A stretch of 64,000 nucleotides of DNA from NCBI GenBank assembly GCA_028751875.1, contig CM054144.1, positions 15,711,302 through 15,775,301 on the forward strand, given 5' to 3'. Positions 13,501 to 27,463 of the stretch are shown piece after piece. A model generated the notes under the pieces. It did not search any database and was not told the DNA's origin. It saw only the letters and a program-made list of their open reading frames with translations. The stretch comes from Rapana venosa. Taxonomy: Eukaryota > Mollusca > Gastropoda > Neogastropoda > Muricidae. A program made the translations under genes and the position numbers. Every line of letters begins with the position of its first letter. Positions within the stretch are counted from its first letter, which is position 1.

Positions 13501-16500
13501 AACACACACACAACATGTCTGAGGCCTCTTCTGCAACACACACACAACATGTCTGAGGCCTCTTCTGCAACACACACACTACATGTCTGAGGCCTCTTCT
13601 GCAACACACACACAACATGTCTGAGGCCTCATCTGCAACACACAACACACTACATGTCTGAGGCCTCTTCTGCAACACACACACACACACAACACACTCA
13701 ATGTCTGAGGCCTCATCTGCAACACACAACACACTACATGTCTGAGGCCTCTTCTGCAACACACACACACACACAACGCACTCAATGTCTGAGGCCTCTT
13801 CTGCAACACACAACACACTCTACATGTCTGAGGCCTCTTCTGCAACACACAACACAACATGTCTGAGGCCTCTTCTGCAACACACACAACACACTCTACA
13901 TGTCTGAGGCCTCTTCTGCAACACACAACACAACATGTCTGAGGCCTCTTCTGCAACACACACAACACACTCAATGTCTGAGGCCTCTTCTGCAACACAC
14001 ACACCACACACTCAATGTCTGTGGCCTCTTCTGCAACACACACACACACTACATGTCTGAGGCCTCTTCTGCAACACACAACACACAACATGTCTGAGGC
14101 CTCTTCTGCAACACACAACATGTCTGAGGCATCTTCTGCAACACACACAACAAACTCAATGTCTGAGGCCTCTTCTGCAACACACACAACAAACTCAATG
14201 TCTGAGGCATCTTCTGCAACACACACAACACACTCAATGTCTGAGGCCTCTTCTGCAACATGCAACACACTCAATGTCTGAGGCCTCTTCTGCAACATGC
14301 AACACACTCAATGTCTGAGGCCTCTTCTGCAACACACACACAATGCACTCAATATCTGGGACAGGATAGCTGGTGGTTAGAGTGATGCACACGATGTGAT
14401 TGCGACTTGGGTTTGAATTCATTCAGGAGGATTTTTCCCTGGACCATCCCCTCAAAAGTTCTTTGGATGAACTATAAACTGAGGTCCCATTTTTTGTGAT
14501 GCAGCAGACCATCTGTACACATGTTAAAAAATCGTTCCACTTTTCGAAGAGTAGGCCAAATTTTGTGCTGTGGGAAAGATGACAAAACTGCATACCACGG
14601 GGCTGGATGAAAAAAGTATGGAGTCTATTCCTTTTTCCCCAAATAAAGAAAATAGATAAAATAAATAAATAAATAAATGAGGCATTTTTCTGCAAAACAA
14701 CACACAATGTTCTGAGGCCTCTTTTCAAAACACACAACAACTCAATGTCTGAGGCCTCTTCTGCAAAACACACAAACACACTCAAGCTAGGCTCTCTGTA
14801 AACATTCAATGTCTGAGGCCTCTTTTTGCAACACACAACACAACTACACGTCTAAGGCCTCTTCTGCAACACACACAACAAACTCAATGTCTGAGGCCTC
14901 TTCTGCAACACACCAACACACTCAATGTCTGAGGCCTCTTCTGCAACACACCAACACACTCAATGTCTGAGGCCTCTTCTGCAACACACACACAACACAC
15001 TCAATGTCTGAGGCCTCTTCTGCAACACACAACACACTCAATGTCTGAGGCCTCTTCTGAAACACACACACAACACACTCAATGTCTGAGGCCTCTTTTG
15101 CAACACACACACAACACACTCACTATCTGAGGCCTCTTCTGCAACACACACAACGCACTAATTGTACATTGTAAAAAAACCAGAGTGATACATTAAAACA
15201 GAGTAGAAACTATAAACATGCATACAATTCATGGTGTATGTTCTTTCGAGCCAGAAGGACCATAGAGCCGGAGCTTATCCCGGTTTCTGTAGCGTTAAGC
15301 GAACTGATGGTTTTTCACCACCCCTGTGACAGGACGCTAGTCTGTCGCCAGATACTTCCCCAGCAGAGCTGGTACCCACTTGTACACCTGGGTGGAGTGA
15401 GGAAAATAGGAGTAAAGTGTCTTTCCCAAGGACACAACACCGAGCCGAGCGGGGATCGAACCCGCGACCTCTGGATCACGAGTTGACCGCCTAAACCACT
15501 CGACCACCTTGCCTCCTAATTCATGGTGTACAAGTCCCAATATCCATTGATGTGAGTAATTAACTTACAGCAATGAATGAAGAAATGAATTAATGCGTGG
15601 ATGGATGAATGAATAAATGGGTAAACAGTTCAAATAATTACAACAGGAACAATACCTAACATGACAGGCACAATACCTAATATGACAGGCACAATACCTA
15701 ATATGACAGGCACAATACCTAATATGACAGGCATGATACCTAATATGACAGGCACGATACCTAATATGACAGGCACGATACCTAATATGACAGGCACGAT
15801 ACCTAATATGACAGTCACAATACCTAATATGACAGACAGGCACAATACCTAATATGACAGGCACAAATAAACACCAGGCCAGTGACCCATAAGCCATGCA
15901 GAGCCTTTTCTAGCTGGTGGCCCTACAGCAGCCAGACACTGACGGCTCCCTGAAGACTTCAGATCTTACAGGAGATTTTACTATGTAGTGAGTTGGTGTG
16001 TGGATGTATGAGGCAAAATCATAATGAACAAAGTAACAAAGTCAGCAACATTTGTTTATCAATGAAGGTGAGGCAGCAAATTCAATTCACATGTGATGCC
16101 ATACTGTTTCATTCATATTCAATTCTCACACAAAAGCCATAACCTACAATCAGATGCTATGATCATGATTACGGTGCAGATATTTTTATGGGCTCAATAA
16201 ATCCAATATTTTATTCATTTATTCAGATGACTCACCTGATACATTAATCAGCCATTTTTTTTCATGATCTTTTTCCAGTGGCTGATCACCTCATTACTGC
16301 TAATGTGTAGCTTTTTATTCTAAGAAAAAAGAAAATGGCAATGGGGCAGTTTTCAAATCAATGCACTTTACAGCCAAAGAAACAAACATGGTATGCTCTC
16401 TCTCCACACATATATAAATTTCAATCACCACAAATACTACAACAGCATATTCTTTGTTAGTGAGCTTTTTCTCTGAGTTGACAGAGACAGTCTAAATGCA

Positions 16501-19130
16501 CTATGACAGAAACATTCATTATGCAGAGATCCCCAAACCAGACTGCTTATCCAGAACAAAGAACCATTGACAAAAGATGCTGTGTTTTTATCCTGATCCC
16601 AGCAGGATAGCCCTTTCTTTTAATTATTCTTCTTCTTTGTTGAACACTCAGACAGCAATGATTGTTGTTCGTCTTATAAGCGAAAATGTGCTATACTGCT
16701 GTTAAGCGCCTGACAAGTCAGGCCTAGCGCATCCAACTTCGACATAATAGAGAACAGTTATCTTTTAAGTCTTTCTGGAAAAAAAGGCAGGAGAATGGAC
16801 CAGGAAGGCAGAAAATAGACAAGAAGGAGGTGACAGGAAGAAGAGAAACAAGGCAGAAACAAAGAGAGTGATAGAAAAGAGGAATTTTCTAGCACAACAT
16901 TTCCAGAAGGTGGGGATGCTATTTATACTGACAGCCCCCACCCCTGCGGCATCCCCATGGGTGTCTTTCTTTAATTAAGGTGGAAGAGACACTGGCACAC
17001 CATAACAGAAGTGTTCTTGTCATACAGCTCTTTCATGGATGCTATAGTGGAGTGGTTAAGACCATTTGACTTCAATCCCATGGATTCATGAAGTTGTGGG
17101 TTCAAATCTTGGTGGTGTCTGGTGAATGAAGGGTGGGGATTTTTACAATCTCCCAGGTCGATTTCAAGTGCAGACCTGCCAGTGCCTTAATTCCCTCTGT
17201 GTTTATATACACGCAGAAGATCAAATATTCTCATTACAGATCCTGTAATTCATGTCAGTGTTTGGTGGGTTACAGAAACATGAACATACCCAGCTTACAT
17301 CCCCGAAATCGGAATGCTGGGGAAAAACGGTCGCAAACACAAAATCTCACCATCGATGAACCTTGGAGCTGTAGCTGAGGAACAAAAAACAAAAAACAAC
17401 ACACAAAAAAAGATACAGATCTGAAGGTCAGGCTGCTTACCCAGTAAGCAGAGCCGCATGCAGAAGTCACGGGGACTTTATCATGGTCGCAGTAGGAAGC
17501 AGACAGAGTGTTGTTGCCATTGGGCAGCAGTGGCCGGTCTTCACTAGTGCCTGGAGTCTCTTCTGCCTTCTGCAGGCCTTTGAAGGAGTGAGCAACAACA
17601 TGCAGGGGGATCTGATGCACCTACAACAACAGGCAGACCACAAATAGAACCATCATTGTCTCTGAAGTCTGACTGCGGATACCTTAATGGTGGCCAAACA
17701 GTCGCATATGCAAAATCTTACCATCTGGGGCTACTAGCCAAGGAACAAAAATACAAAGTGTGTGTGAATGTTTCCAATGTGTGTGTGTGTGTGCACAGCT
17801 GTGGGTGAGTGTGCGGCTGCATGGGTTTACTGGTGTGCACATGAGTATTCCCCTGTGGGACTCCCGGGGTATGCTTGCAACAGCGAGCATTGCAAGAATA
17901 GGATCCCTGCCCTCCAACCAGGCATGTCGTAAAGGCGACTAAGGTGGAACCTTTCCTCCAGGTTGGGGGTTGGGCACAGGGCTAACAACCCTGTCCCGTA
18001 AAAGAAGAGAAGTTACGGAAACAGCAACAGAGAAAACTTCTACTTTTGCATGTGAAGGACCTACCGGGTCCAGTGAGACTCGTACGAATGCTGATGGCCA
18101 AAGCCGAGAGGAGGAGGACTGTAGAAAGTGAGATGAAGGCCATGCAGCACTCTTGGGGATCAGTGACTAGGTTGGTCCCAGGATAGGCAGGAGTGGAAGC
18201 GCTTTGTTGCTGCCCTACACACCACTGGGTGTAATGGTTAATGATGATGATGACATGAGTATTAGTGATTTTACCCAGGTGAGTTTATGACTGGCTGAAG
18301 TATTGCTGATTTGTGGGTGCTTTTTATCTTATGATGGGTGCGTGCTGATGTTGGGATAGCGTGTGGTGGTGTGTTTTTTTGGTGATATTATTTTTACATG
18401 TTTATTGTTTTTATATATAGCTCGTGACCCACCAGAATTTCTCTGTCTCTGAGATAATAAAGATTTTGAATTTGAAAGAAACAAAAAGTTATATAAAAAT
18501 GAAAACAAAATGGGGGACACATGGAAGACTGATAAATCAGTGCACTGTTGATTGTGAAACTGACAGAATCAGACTGGTTCTGGCTGTGAATTATGCAGTT
18601 GGAGAGAGAGGTATGAGAGTAAGCGTACAAGAAAGTTTAAATATTCTGTGTGTTCCCCTGTGTTTATATTATATCATAAAACAACTGTAAATCACTCAAC
18701 AGAGCTGTGACATTACTATATGTATATGTGTTAAAATTTACCTGATGAACAAATTTTCCAAATGGCCAGATGAAATACTTTGCCATCCTGATGCAGAAAA
18801 AGCCTGGAAAAAATAATAAAAGAGTGAATACATTTATAACTCTGAGTGACAGTACATGGCATAAACAAACAAGAATGTGAACAAGCATGCATATACACAC
18901 ACATACACACACACACACACAACACACTCTCTCTCTCTCTCTCTCACACACAACCCCAATCCACATGTTATTACGTGTCAACTTCCGAACAAATGCATGG
19001 TGTCTCAAGGTACATTTTTCACGCAGTGAACAAAAGAAAAAAAAGAACTGGCTGGAATTTAATGTTGGTATTGATGTGTCAGGGGACGGGATAGCTCAAG
19101 TACAATTAAAATGTTCAGAGTTCAGAGTTT

Positions 19131-19161
<31 letters not shown>

Positions 19162-22100
19162 TGCATGCACGCACGCACACACACACATGCATGCACGCAC
19201 ACACACACACGCACGCACGCACACACACACTTTCATATCCACAAGCTTTTCTCTCACACACACACACACACACGTGTGCACGCACACACACACACACACA
19301 CGCACGCACGCACGCACACACACACACACTTTCATATCCACAACTTTTCTCTTTTTTAATTAATTCATATCAACAACTCACCATAGTCTTTCCCAATGAT
19401 GGTGATGAACATCACGACAGCAAGGAGGAGATAAATCAAGGACAGCCACCATCCTATCAGTATAGTGTAGAGAAAGTTGAAGGGTCGAAATGTCGCAACT
19501 GCAAAAGAAACATTCACTGTCATTGTCAAGCATGCAAGAATATGTGAAAAAAATGGTGGTAGTGGTGGCAAGGTGGAGAGGGGTTGAAAGGTGGTATGTG
19601 TGTGTATGTCTGTGTGCACGCATGCATGTCTTTCTTTTATTTAACGTCTTTTCACTCAAGGTGATATTAGACCAAAGAGAAAGTGTTACAATATATAGAG
19701 AAGTGTGTGTGTGTGTTTGTGTGTGTGAGTGCATTAGTGCGTGCATGTGTGTGTTTTTGTGTGTGTGTATGTGTATGTGTGTGTGTGCATACGCACATGT
19801 GGTGTGTGAATGTGTGTGTGTGTGTGTGTGCCTGCTTGCATGCATGTGGGTATGTTTGTTCATGTGGGCACGTGTGCGCGCGTGTCTGTGTGTGTATGTG
19901 AGTGTGTGTGTGTGTTTATATAGGTGTGCTTACAAGAATGTGAGTAGATGTAAATTTGCGAGCTAAGGTAGGGGTGTGCATGCGTGTGTATGTGTGTGTG
20001 TGTGCATGCGTGCGTGTGTGTGTGTGTGTTTACCTATTAGTGTCTGTGCACAAGATAAAAGAAAAAAAATACAGATAAATTATGGGGACAGGGGTGGGGG
20101 TGAATTGAACAGCTTAAACTGCAGCAAGAACAATTACATAAGTTTGCCAACAGGGCTTCTAACTAAACAACTAGCTAACTCCAACATAATCACATTATCG
20201 GCTAATAATTGTTCAAATGACATATTTGAAATCTTATCTACAACTGTACCAGAAAAATATGGTCGAAGTACTTCACAATGACGAATGACATGATTAGGTG
20301 ATATTGATAAGTCAGAACCACATAGACAAGTTATCTGTTTACAGAATTTAGTCCTAAATGCATCCAATCTGAACCTGTAGATCATACTTCCCACCATGCA
20401 TGTATGTGTGTTGTATGTGTGTGTGTGTGTGTGTGAGTGTGGATCTTTATTTTTGTATTTATTTAATTTATGTATTCTCTTATTTTGAGGATAATGGAAT
20501 GAGAACTCATGTGCTTTCTTGTATCCAATCCCCATGTGCATGCGGTTTTGTAAATTCTGTCATCTGTTCCCACTGAAACTAATAGCCTATTCTTCGAAAG
20601 GCAGATCAGGCTTTAATGTATGTGCAAGATGTTCTGCATGTGTTTGCACACTGGACCTTGGTTTATAGTCTCATCTGAGGGACTTTCTGGGTGTGTACTG
20701 TGTGTGTGTGCATGTGTACATGAGTGTGTACATGCATTGCGTGCATGCATGTGCATGCGCGTGTGTGTGTACACATGCGCATCCATGTATACATGTGTAC
20801 GTACATGTGTATCATGACATTTTGTTGATGACATTTGAAATTGCAAAAATCCCTGAAGTCAGAATGCAGTGACCTTAATGGTGGGTAAAAAATGCATATG
20901 CACAAATCTCATCATTGGTGAACTTCAGAGCTCTAGCTGAGAATGAAAAAAAATGGCAATAAATAATTATGGATAAACAATGGAAGATGTATACACACAC
21001 AGCGATTTCACATTTATAAACATTCACCGCATGTGCACGCGCGCGCGCACACACACACACACACACATACATGAACCCAACCACCCACCCAGAGTTCACA
21101 AATCCTAAAAGCCTACTGACAAGAGTTTGACGGATAACACATAAATTGATCTTGATCACTAACCTCCACTGTCTGTCACAGAACAGGCAGATTCAGTGTC
21201 AGATAAGTAAGTAAAGTATTGTTCTTTCGAGCCAGAAGGCCCATAGAGCCGGAGCTTATCCCGGTTTCTGTAGCGTTAAGCGAACTGATGGTTTTTCACC
21301 ACCCCTGTGACAGGACGCTAGTCTGTCGCCAGATACTTCCCCAGCAGAGCTGGTACCCACTTGTACACTGGGATGGAGTGCGAGAAAATAGAGTACAAGT
21401 GTCATTTCCAAGACAACAACTACCGACCCACAGGGTAATCGAACCTACGCGAGTTTGACATCACTAAATTGATCCTGCACTAAACCCACTTCTGACAGAA
21501 CAGGCAGATTCAGTGTCAGATAACCCACATCCTAATCACAACTTCAGCAAACAACATCGGGTCTGGAATATAGGTCAGAGGCTGAAAACTTGTACTGCCC
21601 AGACAAAGGCAAAGTTGACGCAAATATCTTATCAAACTTTTCTTCACAGGACTTTATTCCCATGCCAAAGTTACGTAATTTTTCATGATGGCCCACCTCC
21701 TCAAGTTCCACCATTTCATTGTGAGTTATGACCCACTTCTCTCCCTTGCTTATCTTTCTAGGATACAGCTCCACTGTTTGGTTGTTTACTTCAGTGGGTT
21801 TCCATCACGTACAGTTTGAAATGTTGGTTTTTTCCTCTTTACAGGCCCCCTGTGTGCATACCTGGGGCCTGTTAGTATAAATAGCATCCCCTCCTTCTGG
21901 AAATTCTGTGCTAGGAATTCTCTCATTTCTATCCCTCTCTTTGTTTCTGCCTTGTTCCTTTTCTTCCTGAAGCTTCCTTCTTGTCTAGTGTCTGCCTTCT
22001 CGGTCCATTCTCCTGCCTTTTTTCTGTGCCTTTTGTCATTGGCTTATCAGCAGTGCAACACATTTTTGCTCAGACAAAAAGAGTTGCTGTCTGAATATTT

Positions 22101-23138
22101 GTCAAAGAAGAAGAAGTCTCAAGGCTTACTGTGTGTTCACATTTTTGGTGGGTGGGGAATATTTAAAAACAGACAAATAGCCTTAACTGGATTCTATGTA
22201 ATGTGTGACTGTGTGATCATTCTATTGTTTTACCTTTTGAGTTTCGCTTGTAAAATATGTTTCTATCATGATATGCTCTGAAAAAATTTTCCCCTTAATC
22301 CAAACACACATTTTTTGGTCCAAAAGAGGGGTTGGATGGGTGAGAGTGGTGGGGAAAAAGGAACTGGATCTTGATCAATGTGTGGCTCACTTCCAACATC
22401 AACACTTACCAACACTAAACTTTCACTTCTACCAGCTGTTATGGTGCACTGGTTAATTATGTACACACATGCACCACAAATGCACGCACACACACACACA
22501 CACACGTAACACACACACATACACTCACACATTTTCATAACGGCCTGAAACAACTCATGTCCCTGCATTTTAAATTAAGGCAGCGTGACCTGGTATAATT
22601 CAGTGTTGCTATACCAGCAGAGCTGTGCTGTTAAATCACATGTACACAAGATAACATCAACAACAGTCAAGTTTCAGAACATGAACACTGAATAAAACTT
22701 AATTAAAGTTAAACGTTTTCAATACTTTGTTCTGTCTATAATCCAGCAAGAATTACGAGTAATTTCACATAGATATACTGACGCAAATGTGAAATATTTT
22801 TCATGATCATGTGTTGAATTGACATGCCCCACTGATGAAAAATCAAGTAATTCATAATATATGATGCTGGATATCAATTTGTAACAATGATAAACAATTG
22901 ACCTTCTTATTCCAAAACAGGAAATTGTGCATAATGTGGCCATTTATGTCTCTCAATAATAATAATAATAATAATGTATGGAATTTATATAGCGCTGAAT
23001 CTTGTAAAAAACAAACAAATCGAAGCGCTTGCACTTTATCATTTACAGGCATGCAACTCTCCTTAAACATAATGAACAACATATTTCAAATCCATGCGCA
23101 CGCACGTATGCATGCACCACGCGCACGCACGCACGCAT

Positions 23139-23169
<31 letters not shown>

Positions 23170-26100
23170 CACGGAACAACACTTAAAAGGTGAAAGATGC
23201 TGCTGAAAATTAGGGACAGATATGTGGGGGGAAAGTCTCAGGTAGGAAATAAGTGTGTTTTAAGGCTGGATTTGAAAGTATCAAGTGAAGGCTTTTGGCA
23301 AAGTGAAAGAGGGAGGTCATTCCAGGTGGATGGACCAGAAACAGAGAAGGAGCGACGGCCAACAGTGGTTTGTTTGAATCTGGGTGTTCGAAAGCACAAA
23401 GTATCTGCGGCTGAACGAAGGGAACGGGATGGAGTGTACAGGTGAAGACAGTTACAGAGATAAGAGGGTGCAGATTTGTGGAGACATTTGAAACAGAGGG
23501 TATTAATTTTATATTTTTTTTTTTTAATCTCAAGGCATAAGACGACTGTATATTGTCACTGTACATAACTTTAACAGAGGATACCTTTGTGATTAATTGT
23601 CTTCCTTACACAGTAACTTTAATGCTTCATGCTTTTTTCTATACAAGTGAATATTTTTGGTATATGTTTTGTCTGTATGTTCCCCTTCTAAAGGAGGAGG
23701 CTGCTAAATCTGAATAAAATATTCAGGCAGAAAATAGACAAGAAGGAGGAGACACGAAGAAAACACACAAAAACAAAACAAACAGAGGGACAGAAAAGAA
23801 GGAATTCAAAGCACAACATTTTCTGAAGGTGGGAATGCTATTCATACTGACAGGCTCCCAGCTTCACCACAGGGGAATTTAATCAATCAATCAATCAATC
23901 TCTATCTCTCTCTGTCAAAAGAGTGCCTAATTTTTGTGATTTATAAACACATTAAAATAAAGAGCAACTAGGACACATATATACATGTATGTGTACACAT
24001 TCAAACACGCATGTATCCTTGCACCTGAAAAATAACAACAGCATTTCCACTTACTTTTGGAAGGTTTGACTTTGTTGATATCTGAGTACAGATCCTGAAC
24101 AATCTCCGACCTGGTGCTGATGGGCCGTGAGGTCACATGACTCTTCCATTTCTTCAGGCCGAACTGATATGCAGACACACAAAACATGAGGATTCATACC
24201 AAAATATACACAAACACTAACAGTGACACATACGCATTTGATGTGTGCACATTCTTAACTGTAGAAAAAGAAACAACATAACTTTCAAAATATTGCTAAA
24301 AGGCACAAAATAAAAGAAAAAGAGAAGAAATCATTCATTAATTCAGAACTGAACATTTCAAAACAAAACACAGCAAAGAGCAATTCACTTGTTTTGATCA
24401 ACAAAGCTGACAGCAGCAAAAAGCACTATATATATAACATTTTGCACACTGTACACATCTCACTTCTGAACATAGAGACCCAAAATTCAGACACATGAAC
24501 ACAGACTGACCAACACACTGACACACACATAGATAAAAAATAATCATGGTTATGATTACTTTATAATCTTAAGATTGAAAATTTTGGTGGGTGACAACAT
24601 AATCATAATAACAGCATAGACAAAAATCAGGAAAAAATGTACCCAGGTCAGATTTTTCCCAAACCGCAAAACTCTAATATCATCAACATACCGATACAGA
24701 AGTAAAAACTAACCTACCACAGAATCATTCTTCTCCATCAGCACACCAATACGCAGCCACAGGCACACACAAAACACTGGCACAATCTCTAACTTGTAGA
24801 TATCCGAACACTGGCAAAAATATGCCTACACACAATATTCTGTCACAATACCTAACTACAGATTTAAACTTCTGTTTGACAGCAATAACTCTTGTGTCCC
24901 TGTCGTTTCTTCACGGCTGCAAATTTATGTGACCACAGGTCTGCACTGAAATGAGTTTTGGACATTAACAGATTGTTTTTGTGTCATCTGTGACATGAAT
25001 CCAAAGCTTCACATCAATGCTTTCACTTGGACGGTTCATGCCTAAGCCACACACCTGCAGCTGCATGAACAGGCTTCAGGAGTTGTCATAATTTTTTAAA
25101 AAAAGAAGAAAAAAGGTGGATTACGATTTTGAAGAATGCTTTCCTTTTTTTTTTTTTTGGGGGGGGGGGGGGTTTCCTCGGCTACAGCTCTAAGGGTCAA
25201 GGTGAGAATTTTGCATATATGCAATTATTTTTCCCTCCTCATCGTTTAGGTAGCTGCATTTCGACTTTGGGGATGGTGTCTAACAACACCTGTGTGCACG
25301 CTGGTTTTTTAAAATCTGTCATCTGTTCCTACCAGCACACAATAGCCTACTCTTCTGAGAGGTGAAAAACGTTTTTAATGTGTGCCTTAGATGTTCTGCG
25401 TGTATTTGCACATGGGGCCTCGGTTACTAGTCTCATCCTAGGGACTCTATTATTCAGCTTGATTTTTTCATCAAACTAGGAAGAAAAGGCAAGGCTGCGA
25501 ATCGAACCCAGAACCTCACGATTTACTTGTTGGCAGGCGAACATCTTAACCATCCTGCCATCCTCCTTAAAAGAATGCTTTCATTTTGTGCTATGACCCA
25601 GGCCCAAAGTTGTCAGGTATTGATGTAAGCTAGATGCCAAGGCCTACACTAAAATGGTGTTATCTTGTGGAATGTTATGTTGAGACTGTCTTCAGCCATG
25701 ACCAGCTCTTAGCATAACACCCTGACTTCTCCTTTAACCCTCTTGTCCCCGATCCGGCCGCAGCCGACTGTAATGGTGGCTGCCGCTAGATTCCAATACG
25801 AACCGCAGCTGACAGTTGGTACTGCCCACGTGGGCAGTACTTTTCCATCACACACAGATCTCGTGGTTTTCACACTATGTGTCTGAAAATTGCTGGGGAG
25901 ATGCAGGGAGGGTGTCAGTGGGTGCCAGTGATAAATTTAGACCACTAACATGCGTGTAGTGGGGAGGGAAGGAAGAAATAACAGCCAGCGACCAGAACGC
26001 TTTTCAATGGTGCAGCATGGCGAAAAAAATTCATCTGATTAGCGAGACGATAAATTGAATGTTATTGTCTTGGAAGTAGAAACATTTGAACAAGAATTGC

Positions 26101-27429
26101 TAAGTGAGTCCGATATTAAACGCTTACTAGGAAGAGGAGGAAGGAAATGCTGCAGTTAGGGAGAAGAGTGAGCCTGAAAATAATGTGCTATGGGGCACAT
26201 TCCTGACCTGTGCTACACACACGACTGTGGAGAAATTTGACCTCCCAGCCGGTCCGCGGCATAGACGCCTGAAAATGATGCCTTTTGACTGTTTTCTCAT
26301 TATTACCACACTTTTGCTTTGAAACTGCAATGGCAGAAACGAACAGATATGCCGATAATGAAAATAGCAAGAAGGAAAATAAAATAGGTCTCTGGTCTGC
26401 CAAGGTTCGACAGGTGAGAGCAATGGGTACACCCCCCCCCCCCACACACACACATCCATAATTTGTGCTTTTTGTGATGTGATGTGAACCTGTGCCACCA
26501 CTACGGCTACTTTAGAGACTACCAACATTAAAATTTTGTAAGGTTACAGAAGTTCTGTGTTGTTTCAAATTTGTCACACCTGTGCTGTGACACTGGTGAC
26601 AGTCATGTACAATAATACACTTCTGTACACTTAACAAACATGTGGTAGCACATGCAGATATGAACTGCAGTATAAAGGTCACATGTTGATTGAATATGAC
26701 TTGTTTTCAAAAGAAAAAAATAGTTAAACAAAACTTCTGTCTCCTTGAGACATGCCATAAAACAACAGGTGCTATGGGGACATTGTGTGACACATCCTTG
26801 AAGTACTATTGCCCATAACTATTGGTAAACACATCAGCTGGGTATCACTTCCTTATTCGACACTAACATGCTTGAACTATCGTCAAATCCATGCAGGACT
26901 TGCTGTTTTATCATATATATCATATTTTTACATGTGATTGGTGACAAATAAGGTGACAATGACAAGACATCTGGTGACCAGACACATAAACTTGCGCCTA
27001 AATGCAAGTACAAAGACATACCTAGTTTATAACAAAATTTCAGCTTGATAGCTTGTCATGCACACACACAATTGTCTTAGGAGTAAAGTAAGTCAGATGG
27101 AGGTAGAAAACCTTCAAAGAATTCAAAATCTACAGACAGTTTAGCTCTGTAGAATCCAAAAACAAGAGGGTTAAAGGAGAAAAATCCTATGAAGTCAGAT
27201 TATGGCTGCCTATGTGACGATGTACTTGTTAAGTGAGACATGCAAACTACTCATTCAGTGAGTACTTCCAATCTCACTTTGATTCCCATGTAGGATGAGT
27301 GAGTCAGAGTGCATATTCTGGGAAGCCCAAGGGTGTTCAGCTGAGTAACACGCAATAACAACATTTTATGGTCAAACAAATTTAAAAACAAATTGTGTAT
27401 ATGTGTATAAATATAAATATACATACAGG

Positions 27430-27463
<34 letters not shown>

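Larger units (their letters stand above)
19499..24054 (-). other. CAX intron 3 (about 4.6 kb)
   Basis: Contains GT/AC-rich strips (19690-20030, 20400-20440, 20690-20820, 21020-21070, 22480-22530, 23095-23175), SINE A, B and D copies, repeat F and LINE copy 1. A strip with CAGAACAGGCAGATTCAGTGTCAGATAA occurs on both sides of the family D SINE (21180-21207 and 21497-21524), consistent with a target-site duplication or local copying. Confidence 0.6.

Noticed and set aside
13579..14307. 242-residue Cys-rich open frame on the minus strand
   Set aside because: Translation of the splice-junction minisatellite; frames shift freely between units and no protein family matches.
13322..15150. CRISPR-like array (regular repeats)
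   Set aside because: Units are contiguous with dinucleotide filler, not unique spacers, and the context is a eukaryotic intron.
18887..19966. His/Thr-rich and Cys/Val-rich open frames
   Set aside because: Translations of (AC)n and (GT)n tracts on both strands.
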